From DATJXG01 sp035500455 (GTDB taxonomy: Bacteria > Acidobacteriota > Terriglobia > Terriglobales > Acidobacteriaceae), in contig DATJXG010000161.1 in the NCBI GenBank assembly GCA_035500455.1, positions 1 through 12,581 of the forward strand: DNA of 12,581 bases, written 5' to 3'. Positions 1-7,300 of this stretch are shown piece by piece. The notes beneath the pieces are model-generated. The model worked only from the letters and a program-made list of their open reading frames with translations. It was not told the origin of the DNA and did no database searches. Every line of letters starts with the position of its first letter. Positions within the stretch are counted from its first letter, which is position 1. The translations under genes were made by a program, and so were the position numbers.

Positions 1-1059
1 GCTCTTCTGCGGAGGATCGTCGATCACGCCGGTGGCGAACATCGAGCGCAGGATGCGGTGCACATGATCGTCCAGTTCAGCCATCGGCACTTTGCCGGAC
101 TGCACCGCCTTCTTCATGTCCTCGCCGTAGAAAATTTCGCCCGGCTCCTCGTGATCCAGGCCGGCAGCCGAGGCTTTCGCCGTGCTGTGCGTCGCTCCCC
201 AGTCGGACAGAACAAATCCTTTAAAGTCCCAGTCTTTCTTCAGAACATCATTCAGCAGATATTTGTTCTCGCAGGCGTAGTCGCCGTTCACCCGGTTGTA
301 AGAACACATCACGCCTGCGGGATTGGCCTCGCGAATGCCGATTTCAAACGCCAGCAGATCGCTCTCCCGCATGGAGCGCTGGTCGATGTTGACGTTCACC
401 GCGTTGCGCCCGCTTTCCTGATCGTTCAATGCGTAGTGTTTGATGTCGCCCATCACGTGCTGCGCCTGCTCGCCGCGCATCACCGCACCCACCATCTTTC
501 CCGCCAGCAGCGGGTCTTCGCCCATATACTCGAAGGTGCGCCCATTGCGCGGCTCGCGGGTTAGGTTCACCCCTCCGCCCAGCGACATGTTGTAGCCCTG
601 CGCCCGCAGTTCGCGGCCAATCAGCGCCCCGTATTCATATGCCGCCTCCAGGTCCCAACTCGCGGCCCCGGCCAGATCGTCGGGCAGCCCGGTGGAATAG
701 CGTCCGTTCTCGCCGCTGTTGCGCACGCCATAAGCTGCGTCGGACATCTGGATGCCAGGAATGCCCAGCCGCGGAATTCCCACTACATATCCCGCGCCTC
801 CGTTCGATCCTGTAGCCCGCGGGCTCATGGGGCTCAGACCTTGCATTCCGGTGCCGTGTAAAAGTGTGATCTTCTCATCCAGAGTCATCTCTTTCATGAC
901 GATGGAGGCCCGCTCGTCCGGCGAAAGGCTGCTATTCATCCAGGGGCCGGCAGGTTGTTTCGTCTGTGCGTGGGCGGTTAGGGCAATCAGAACAATGGTG
1001 AGAAATACGAGGAAGACAGAGCTGTAGTCGATTCTTGCGCGTCGCGGCTGCAAGTACAT
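1..1059 (-). CDS. Secreted GH3 beta-glucosidase, 3' end cut off by window edge
   Basis: This is a glycoside hydrolase family 3 enzyme, expected to release terminal glucose or a related sugar from oligosaccharides in the periplasm or outside the cell. The frame is open for 353 codons from ATG at 1059 to the window edge. Residues 1-31 form a signal peptide: a basic start (RRAR), a hydrophobic core (VFLVFLTIVLIAL) and an AHA|Q cleavage site. Family landmarks are NMSLGGGVNLTREPRNGRTF (from residue 157), YMGEDP (178-183), the KHY triplet (207-209), and SDWG (285-288), whose Asp286 is the expected nucleophile. The (alpha/beta)8 domain is therefore nearly complete. The second domain, and with it the usual acid/base region, lies outside the window. 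An AAGGA ribosome site (1074-1070) lies 10 bases before the ATG. It is divergent from the SDR gene. The family assignment is firm, but the exact sugar specificity cannot be read. Confidence 0.93.
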   Translation of the reverse strand, partial: MYLQPRRARIDYSSVFLVFLTIVLIALTAHAQTKQPAGPWMNSSLSPDERASIVMKEMTLDEKITLLHGTGMQGLSPMSPRATGSNGGAGYVVGIPRLGIPGIQMSDAAYGVRNSGENGRYSTGLPDDLAGAASWDLEAAYEYGALIGRELRAQGYNMSLGGGVNLTREPRNGRTFEYMGEDPLLAGKMVGAVMRGEQAQHVMGDIKHYALNDQESGRNAVNVNIDQRSMRESDLLAFEIGIREANPAGVMCSYNRVNGDYACENKYLLNDVLKKDWDFKGFVLSDWGATHSTAKASAAGLDHEEPGEIFYGEDMKKAVQSGKVPMAELDDHVHRILRSMFATGVIDDPPQKS

Positions 1060-1202
1060 TCGTTGAATTTCCTTCGAACCGAAGTAAGCGTGCAAACGGC
1101 TTCTATACTACTAGTTTTGCGCCCACGCGTCTTTCATCCAAGCGAGACTCCGCCGAGCCCGCAGAGACCGAAGATTCTCCTACCCGGAAACTGGGAACCG
1201 CG

Positions 1203-1221
1203 AACTGACAACTGACAACTG
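1203..1221. repeat. Heptamer tandem repeat (AACTGAC)
   Basis: AACTGAC occurs at 1203-1209 and 1210-1216, followed by a partial copy AACTG at 1217-1221. It lies in the 257-base divergent gap between the GH3 and SDR genes. The rest of that gap shows no gene. It holds one hairpin (1234-1252) and the two ribosome sites. The function of the tandem repeat is unknown. Confidence 0.6.
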
Positions 1222-1233
1222 GTTTTCACCCGA

Positions 1234-1252
1234 AGAGCCGCGAAACGGCTCT
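1234..1252. other. Perfect 7-bp stem-loop in the GH3/SDR divergent gap
   Basis: AGAGCCG (1234-1240) is the exact reverse complement of CGGCTCT (1246-1252), with a 5-base loop CGAAA. No T-tract follows on either strand, so it is not a classic terminator. It could be an operator for the divergent genes, a 5' UTR structure of the SDR transcript, or chance in GC-rich DNA. Confidence 0.35.
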
Positions 1253-1316
1253 CGCCAGACGAACCAGGCGACGCCCGCGCCGTGTAAACTCTCAGACCTA
1301 AAACAAGGAGCCTCCA

Positions 1317-2318
1317 GTGTCATCGCCAAATCCCCCGCGCAAGATTCTGGTCACCGGCGCCACCGGAAAGGTGGGACGAAATCTGCTGCATGAAATCGCG
1401 CGCTCTCCTAAGCACGAAAGCTCCGCAGTGCGCGCTCTCTGCCACAACCGGGTCGTCGCGGCGGGTCCCCGCATCGAGGTCGCCACCGGCACCATCGCCG
1501 ACCGCGAAACCGTCCGCCAAGCCATGCAGGGTGTGACCCACGTCGTCCACCTCGCCACCTGCAAAGAAACCCCCGACGACGTGATGGACGTCACCGTAAA
1601 AGGCCTCTTCTGGCTGCTGGAAGAGTGCCGCAGCAGCCCAACGTTCAGGCAGATCATCCTGGTCGGCGGGGACGCCGCCATGGGCCACTTCTTCTACCCG
1701 CATCCCCTCCCGGTCACCGAGCAGCAGAAGCACAGCGCCTACCCTGGCTGCTATGCGCTCTCCAAAGTTCTCGAGGAGGTCATGCTCGAGCAGTATTACG
1801 TGCAGTACGGCCTCAACGGCTGCTGCCTGCGCGCCCCATGGATCATGGAGAAGGATGACTTCAAATACTCGCTCTCTTTCGGCGACGATGTCTTCGGCGG
1901 CCCGCGCTGGCGCGATCTCGTCGGCGGCGATCGCGCCGAGAAGTACCTGAAGTCCGGCGCGATTCCACTCATGACCGACGACAAAGGAAAGCCGATCCAG
2001 CGTAATTTCGTTCACGTCAGCGATCTGGTGGAAGCGATTCTGATCGCTCTCGACCACCCCAACGCCCGCCAGCGGACTTTCAACATCTGCATGGATGAAC
2101 CGGTGGACTACGGCGAAGTGGCCCACTACCTCAAGAAAACGCGCGCCCTGCCCGCCGTCGAGATTCGCACGTCCTACCACTCCACCTGGCTGGATAACAG
2201 CAAAGCCAAATTCCTTCTGGGCTGGCGGCCAAAATACGACCTGCCCCGCCTCATCGACGAAGCCTGGAACTACCAGCGCACTCCGGACGACCCCCGCAAA
2301 ATCTGGTACCCGGGATAG
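1317..2318 (+). CDS. NAD-dependent epimerase/dehydratase (extended SDR family)
   Basis: A 333-aa Rossmann-fold enzyme of the extended short-chain dehydrogenase group, which acts on nucleotide sugars, sugars or uronates in the cytoplasm. The NAD(P)-binding glycine motif is GATGKVG (14-20), after a basic/hydrophobic first strand (KILVT). The active-site pair YxxxK is Tyr146 and Lys150 (CYALSK). RNFVHVSDLVEA (229-240) and LGWRP (301-305) are typical of the C-terminal substrate half. Start: GTG at 1317 with AAGGAG (1305-1310) six bases upstream. It is a single gene, divergent from GH3 and convergent with the VOC gene. Oddity: the serine or threonine normally found in the strand before the YxxxK helix is replaced by the stretch VGGDAAMG (116-123). 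That may mean altered chemistry or use of another residue. The substrate is unknown. Confidence 0.88.
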   Translation: MSSPNPPRKILVTGATGKVGRNLLHEIARSPKHESSAVRALCHNRVVAAGPRIEVATGTIADRETVRQAMQGVTHVVHLATCKETPDDVMDVTVKGLFWLLEECRSSPTFRQIILVGGDAAMGHFFYPHPLPVTEQQKHSAYPGCYALSKVLEEVMLEQYYVQYGLNGCCLRAPWIMEKDDFKYSLSFGDDVFGGPRWRDLVGGDRAEKYLKSGAIPLMTDDKGKPIQRNFVHVSDLVEAILIALDHPNARQRTFNICMDEPVDYGEVAHYLKKTRALPAVEIRTSYHSTWLDNSKAKFLLGWRPKYDLPRLIDEAWNYQRTPDDPRKIWYPG

Positions 2319-2321
2319 AAA

Positions 2322-2349
2322 CGTAGCGCCAGCGTCCCGCCGGCATCCC
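2322..2349. repeat. Probable dispersed GC-rich hairpin element downstream of the SDR gene
   Basis: Four bases after the SDR stop, GCCAGC (2328-2333) faces GCCGGC (2339-2344) across a 5-base loop GTCCC, with one mismatch. The string GTAGCGCCAGCGTCCCGCC resembles short hairpin elements I recall as scattered between genes in Acidobacteriota. That recollection could not be tested here. It could help end the SDR transcript, but no T-tract follows on the plus strand. Confidence 0.35.
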
Positions 2350-2357
2350 ACCCAAAC

Positions 2358-2387
2358 AAAAAAAGCCGCCCAGTTCACCCGGGCGGC
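2358..2387 (-). terminator. Rho-independent terminator of the VOC gene
   Basis: Read on the minus strand, a 7-bp GC stem (GCCGCCC at 2365-2371 pairing with GGGCGGC at 2381-2387, 9-base loop) is followed directly by seven T residues (plus-strand A7 at 2358-2364). It begins 19 bases after the VOC stop codon. On the plus strand no T-tract follows, so it works in one direction only. Confidence 0.88.
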
Positions 2388-2405
2388 GCGAATGCTGCAA
2401 GCGAT

Positions 2406-2903
2406 TTAAGCGGTCTTCTTCTGGGCCATCCTCTTTGCCATGTCCGCCGCATAAGCCGTCGAGCGCTTCTCCATCTCGGCCGGCGACACATCTTCTTTGT
2501 GAGTCGCCAGACTCCACACGTGCCCGAAGGGATCGATCACCGCGCCGTAGCGGTCCCCCCAGAACATGTCCTGCAACGGCTGCGACACGTTTGCCCCGGA
2601 GTCCACGGCCCGCTTGTAGGCCTTGTCCACGTCCTCCACATACAACATGATGCCCCCCGTGCAGCCGCCCAGCGTTTGCGGCGCCTTGTAGGTGGGCATG
2701 CCGGGGAATTCATCTGCCAGGAAAATAATGGAATCGCCGATCTTGATTTCTGCATGCCCGATCTTGCCGTCCGGACCCGCCATGCGCATGAGTTCTTCCG
2801 CGCCCAGCGCCTTCTTATAGAACTCAATCGCCTGCGCGGCCCCGCGCACGACCAGATGCGGGGTGGCGGTGTGGTAACCCTGGGGAATTGCTCTAACTGG
2901 CAT
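2406..2903 (-). CDS. VOC-fold protein, PhnB/glyoxalase-bleomycin-resistance type
   Basis: A 165-aa cytoplasmic protein of the vicinal-oxygen-chelate superfamily, in the PhnB-like branch often annotated as glyoxalase or bleomycin-resistance related. It shows two beta-alpha-beta repeats. The first starts at TATPHLVVRGAAQAIEFY (12-29) and includes GHAEIKIGDSIIFLAD (49-64). The second starts at IMLYVEDVDKAYKRAV (85-100) and includes WGDRYGAVIDPFGHVWSLAT (115-134), the usual signature end of the fold. His50 and the second-repeat acidic and histidine residues are candidate metal ligands. The tail (135-165) is charged and helical, rich in Lys, Glu and Ala. The ATG at 2903 is fixed by AGGAGG (2914-2909), five bases away. 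It is a single gene with its own terminator, convergent with the SDR gene. Members of this branch have many roles, so no substrate is assigned. Confidence 0.88.
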   Translation of the reverse strand: MPVRAIPQGYHTATPHLVVRGAAQAIEFYKKALGAEELMRMAGPDGKIGHAEIKIGDSIIFLADEFPGMPTYKAPQTLGGCTGGIMLYVEDVDKAYKRAVDSGANVSQPLQDMFWGDRYGAVIDPFGHVWSLATHKEDVSPAEMEKRSTAYAADMAKRMAQKKTA

Positions 2904-2918
2904 TGGAACCTCCTATAA

Positions 2919-3163
2919 AGTTGGTCTGAAAATTTCGTTGGGCTAAAGGGTGAACGAATTGGGAGTCAGCTTCCTGTTGGAAACAGCGTGGAGCGGTTCC
3001 GACCAGGATTACAAATATTCTACAACCGATCCGATCCATGGTTCTCGGGAAAGGCACAGCTTCGAAAGCTGTCTCAAAGCTCGAGCCCGGCCTGATTTTG
3101 GGTGGCGCAGTGGATCAAGGCGGCAAAATTGACGTAAACTCCCGTGCTAGGGAGGAAAGCTCA
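2919..3163. other. Divergent VOC/DUF2911 gap with two small dyads
   Basis: No convincing gene is seen. Two inverted repeats, each with a 3-base spacer, stand out: CTGTT-GGA-AACAG (2974-2986) and ACAGCTT-CGA-AAGCTGT (3056-3072). AT-rich bases at 3010-3022 could supply a -10 element (TATTCT, 3016-3021), but no good -35 is spaced to match. A TTGACG at 3129 has no usable -10. Confidence 0.4.
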
Positions 3164-3676
3164 ATGCGTGCTTACAGTCACTTCGTCGTATCGCGCGCCG
3201 CAGCGTTTCTGGCCATGCTCGCGCTCACTCTGCCGGTACTGGCGCAGGACCAGAACCAGTCTTCGGTGACTTGCGCCTTCGAGGACGGCAAAGCAGTCAG
3301 CGTCCGCTACGTGGACGGCGGCGGCCATGCCAGCCAGCATCTTCGCCCCGGCAAGATGTGGACTCCGGCGGATGCGCCCATGTACCTGTTCACCCAGGCA
3401 AACCTGAAAGTCGGCGAACTGTCGATTCCCGTCGGCGCCTACAAACTCTACATCATCCCCGAAAAGGATAAGTGGACGCTCATCGTGAATAGGAAAGTGG
3501 ACACTCCGGCCTACGATGCGAAAGACGATTTGGGGCGGGCCGATCTCGGGGTGGGGCAGCTCTCGGAAGCCGTGGATTCGCCGCGCCTGGCCCTTTATCA
3601 TGCGGCTAACAAGCAGTGCAATCTGCGGATCAATTTCGAGAAGAGCGGGGCCTGGGGCGAATTCCACGAACAGTGA
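3164..3676 (+). CDS. Secreted DUF2911 family protein
   Basis: A 170-aa exported protein of the DUF2911 family, a group of unknown function common in Bacteroidota and Acidobacteriota. Residues 1-27 are a signal peptide (FVVSRAAAFLAMLALTLPVLA, then QDQ), predicting a periplasmic or secreted product. The mature part has the family pattern of short beta strands around GKMWTPADAPMYLFTQANLK (63-82), then SIPVGAYKLYIIPEKDKWTL (87-106) and INFEKSGAWGEF near the end. The frame is also open upstream to a possible ATG at 3038. The start at 3164 is preferred because it has GGAGG (3151-3155) eight bases upstream and puts the signal peptide at the N-terminus. It is convergent with the ASH gene, 36 bases away. 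Two cysteines (one early, one in KQCNLR) could form a disulfide. The function is unknown. Confidence 0.85.
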   Translation: MRAYSHFVVSRAAAFLAMLALTLPVLAQDQNQSSVTCAFEDGKAVSVRYVDGGGHASQHLRPGKMWTPADAPMYLFTQANLKVGELSIPVGAYKLYIIPEKDKWTLIVNRKVDTPAYDAKDDLGRADLGVGQLSEAVDSPRLALYHAANKQCNLRINFEKSGAWGEFHEQ

Positions 3677-3712
3677 CCTGTCCCGCCTGGTACGCGGAGA
3701 TCGCGGTACGGC

Positions 3713-4129
3713 CTATTTCCCCGTCCCATTGAGCGGCACGATTCTCAGCCCGCCCGGGCGCGCGTCAAACGAGATGGTGCCGAGACGCGGGCCGGTGGTG
3801 ACTGGTTTGAACGTGATCTGCACCTCGCATGAAGCTCCCGGCGGCAGGCTGCCGCCGCAAGTCGTGGTCTGAGAGAAGTCGATGCCGGAGAGCAGAACGT
3901 TGGCGATGGTCAGCGGTTCCTGACCGGTATTGCTGAACGTAAGGGTCTGCGGCGCTGCCGCCGTGTCTACCGGAGTCTCGCCGAAATCCAGTTGCGCCGG
4001 GGTGACGGTAATAGCAGGTTCGCTGCTTCCGTTTTGCGCCAGCACACGCAAAACAGTCGGAAAAATCCCGGCGGCCATCACCAGGGGGAGCACCCACAAA
4101 GCCCGCTTGGACCGCAGAGTCGCTCGCAT
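3713..4129 (-). CDS. Small secreted ASH/choice-of-anchor-D (Ig-like) protein
   Basis: A 138-aa exported protein that is essentially one Ig-like beta-sandwich domain of the ASH / choice-of-anchor D type. From the ATG at 4129, residues 1-31 form a signal peptide (basic MRATLRSKR, hydrophobic core, VLA|Q). The domain covers about 38-137: ITVTPAQLDFGETPVDTAAA (from 40), TLTFSNTGQEPLTI, IDFSQTTTCGGSLPPGASCE (Cys91 and Cys101 probably form a disulfide), and an end at LNGTG. These domains are usually repeated in large surface proteins, so a single-domain protein is notable. The frame extends upstream to an ATG at 4249. The shorter start is preferred because it begins with the signal peptide, although no Shine-Dalgarno site is visible. 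It is divergent from the TonB receptor gene. A binding or scaffold role is likely but unproven. Confidence 0.75.
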   Translation of the reverse strand: MRATLRSKRALWVLPLVMAAGIFPTVLRVLAQNGSSEPAITVTPAQLDFGETPVDTAAAPQTLTFSNTGQEPLTIANVLLSGIDFSQTTTCGGSLPPGASCEVQITFKPVTTGPRLGTISFDARPGGLRIVPLNGTGK

Positions 4130-4229
4130 GACGGAATGGCCAATTCTAGCAGCCGGGGTACAGAAGTGCCGCCGACCTCTCGCCGCCCGCCCTATCCATG
4201 CGCTGATCGCTGCTATTCGGATTTTCGGC

Positions 4230-4259
4230 TTGAGAGCTTGCGCGGCCAACGAGTACTAT
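4230..4259 (+). promoter_or_regulatory. Sigma70-type promoter candidate for the TonB-dependent receptor
   Basis: TTGAGA (4230-4235, 5/6 to the -35 consensus) and TACTAT (4254-4259, 4/6 to the -10) are separated by 18 bases. They would start transcription near 4266, about 47 bases before the receptor ATG. The site lies in the divergent gap with the ASH gene. It was found by eye only. Confidence 0.4.
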
Positions 4260-4312
4260 CGGACGCAAGTCTAGGCGCGCGTCCATGCGCGTCTGCATGA
4301 AGGGATTGTGCC

Positions 4313-7300
4313 ATGAAAGCGCTTCGCCTTTCCGCATTCCTCCAAATCCGCCCGCTCGCCATTGCGAGCGCACTGTTTCTGGCCATCGTCATCGTATTGA
4401 GCGGGATTCCTTCGTTCGCCCAGAAAGATGCCGGCGCCATCGTGGGCACAGTGAGAGATTCCAGCGGCGCTCTGGTCACCGGCGCCAAGGTCACGGTCAC
4501 CGACGCCGATCGCGGCACCGCAGTGGCGCAAATGACCGACGATCTCGGCCAATATGTCGCCAGCCCCCTCAAGGTCGGGCGCTACAACGTCACCGTGGAA
4601 AAAGAGGGCTTCAAGAAGATGGTAGTTGGTCCGGTCATCGTGGATGTGCAGGCCCGTCCCGCGGTGGATGTGACCTTGCAGATCGGCAGCACCACGGAGA
4701 CCGTCGACGTTACTTCGCAAGGTCCCCAACTCGAAACCGAGACCTCAGAACTGGGCCAGGTAGTGAACAGCCACACCATCAACTCTCTTCCGCTCAATGG
4801 CCGCAACTATGCCCAGCTTGCCCTGCTGGGAGCCGGCGTCACCCCGGCTGAGCCCGGCTCCCGCGTGGAGAGCAGTTATGGCTTCAGCTCCAACGGCGCG
4901 CGTTCCATGCAGAACAACTTCCTCCTCGACGGCGTGGACAACAACTCCAACCTCGGCGACGTGCTCAACGGCACCTCTTATGTGATCCAGCCCTCGGTCG
5001 ATGCCATCGCGGAGTTCAAGCTGGAGACCAACGCTTACAGCGCCGAATTTGGCCGCGGCAATGGCGCGATCATGAACGCCGTCATCAAGTCCGGCACCAA
5101 CCAGTTCCACGGCGACATGTACGACTTCTTGCGTAATGACGCGCTCGATGGCCGCAACGCCTTCGACATCTTCGGCCGCCAGCCCTATAAGCAGAACCAG
5201 TTCGGCTTCACCATCGGCGGGCCGATCGTAAAGAACCACACCTTCTTTTTCGGCGACTACGAAGGGCTCCGCATCCGCCAGGCTACGCCCTGGCTGGTCA
5301 GTATTCCCACTCCCGACATGATCGGCGGTGATTTCTCTTCTTTTCTCGGAGACCCCGCTTTCATCATCGACCCCGACACTGGAGAACAGACCACGACTCC
5401 AGCGCTGGATTGCAACGGCAACCCCACATACCAGGGCGAAATCTTCAATTCCCGCCTGGCCCAGAGCAGCTCGCCCTTCAATGGCGGCTTGCCGTGCGGC
5501 GTGCCCATTAATGGCTCCGGGCCCGCAACCAATGTCTTCCCCTCGGGTCTGATCGATCCCCTGGCTGCCCGCCTGGCCGCCCTCTATCCCGCGCCCAACG
5601 TGGACTTGAACGGCGCGAACTTTCTTTCCGATCCGGTGAGAAAAGAAAGCCGCAATAACTTCGACATCCGCGTGGACCACACTTTTTCCGCCAAAGACAA
5701 CATTTTCGCCCGCTTCAGCTACGAGAACCAGCCCAGCTTCATTCCTTCGCCTTTTGCAAATGATCTCGACGGCGGCAGCTTCGCCGATGGCTACGAAGAC
5801 GACTCCTACCGCAGCATCGCCATCAGCGATGTGCACATCTTCCGGCCAACTCTGGTGAACGAGCTTCGGCTGGGCTACAACCGCATCAATTCCCACCGTT
5901 TTAATCTCAACTACAACACCGATGTCTCGTCGCAACTCGGCTTTCCCGGCGTGCCCTTTGGCCCCGACATCGGCGGCCTGCCCCAGCTCAGCTTCGGCGA
6001 CGGCACCGTCACCATCGGCAGCTCCGGCTACTTGCCCTCGCTCGAGAAACAGAACACCATCGTGCTCAACGAGAACCTGAGCTGGACCCACGGCCGCCAC
6101 AGCCTGAAGTTCGGAACCGAAATTCGCCACGAACAGTTCACCATCTATCAGCCCGCCTCGCCCCGGGGCGACATGGGCTTCGGCAGCGACTTCACGGATA
6201 ACCCCGCCGCGCCCGGCACGGGTGGCGAGGCCTTCGCGACTTTCCTGCTGGGCATTCCCGATGGCGGCGACATCACCAGTCTGCACAACGTCGATTACCG
6301 CCGCCCTACCTACGCCGTCTTTGGCGAGGACGACATCCAGGTAAACCGCAAGCTCACCTTGAATCTTGGCTTGCGCTACGAACTGTTCACCACCATCAAG
6401 GCTGCGCACAACGAACAGGCGACTTTTGATTTCGCCTCCGATTCGCTCATTGTTCCCAAGGGCCAAACTGCCCAACTTACGCCAACTCTGGCGGCTTCGC
6501 TGCCCGTATTGGCCACCGGCAGCACTGGCTTGATCTCTCCCGATCTGAACAACTTCGCGCCCCGCGTCGGCCTGGCCTACGCCTTCACCAACAAGTTGGT
6601 TCTGCGCAGCGGCTACGGCATTTTTTACGGCGGGGAAGAGGATGGCCCTTTTTCCAACCCCAGCCCGGGGTTCAATCCGCCGTTTTTCATCGCCCAGTCT
6701 TTTTCCGGCGCTTGTAACGCCGCCTCGGCGAACCCTGCCGACCTGGACTGTTCGATCCCCGGACTGAATGTCCTTTCGCAGGGATTTCCTTCCACCTCGC
6801 TCACCGATCCCAATACACCGCAGCTCTATTCAATCGATCCGCACCTGCGGACCCCTTATACCCAGCAGTGGCATCTGGGACTTGAATATCAACTGCCGGC
6901 AGAGACCATGCTGGAAGTTTCCTATGGCGGTTCTCGCGGCCTCCATCTCTACGGATTTTTCAACGGCAACCAGGCCGTGCCGATCGCTGACCCCACTGCA
7001 GCTTTCGCCCCGCGCCGTCCCGCCCACAAATCGCTGCCTGGGGCGGGCCCGTGCGACCTGGCCGATCCCGACAATTGCGACGGGACATTTGATACCTCGA
7101 TCGCAACCTTGCGCTCCAACGCCGTTTCCAACTACAACTCGCTGCAGTTCAGCCTGGAAAAACGCGCCACCCACGACCTGCAGTTCCAGGCATCCTACAC
7201 CTACAGCCACGCCCTCGATGACGCTTCCAGCGCCAGCCTGGGCTCGCTCAACAACGGTGACTTCCGCGACCAGCGTTACCCCATGATGGAATACGGCAAC

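Noticed and set aside
58..564. 168-codon plus-strand frame at the left edge
   Set aside because: The minus strand encodes GH3 catalytic motifs over the same bases.
1320..2378. 352-codon open frame antisense to the SDR gene
   Set aside because: It overlaps a gene with intact SDR motifs and a ribosome site. The antisense protein is low-complexity Ala/Gly/Val, typical of GC-rich shadows.
3129..3134. TTGACG as a -35 box for DUF2911
   Set aside because: The matching -10 position falls on the GGAGG ribosome site and has no TATAAT-like bases.
3690..3709. Bulged hairpin between the convergent DUF2911 and ASH genes
   Set aside because: It has seven pairs with one bulge and no T-tract on either strand, which is too weak to call a terminator.
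4143..4148. TAGAAT on the minus strand as a -10 box for the ASH gene
   Set aside because: The hexamer fits and would give a very short leader, but no -35-like sequence lies 16-18 bases upstream (CGGCAC at 17).
4284..4299. CATGC/GCATG dyad just before the receptor ribosome site
   Set aside because: Only five pairs in GC-rich DNA, which is expected by chance.
4745..6475. 576-codon open frame antisense to the TonB receptor
   Set aside because: It is a compositional shadow. The plus-strand frame encodes a clear receptor along its whole length, and the antisense product shows no recognisable domain or ribosome site.
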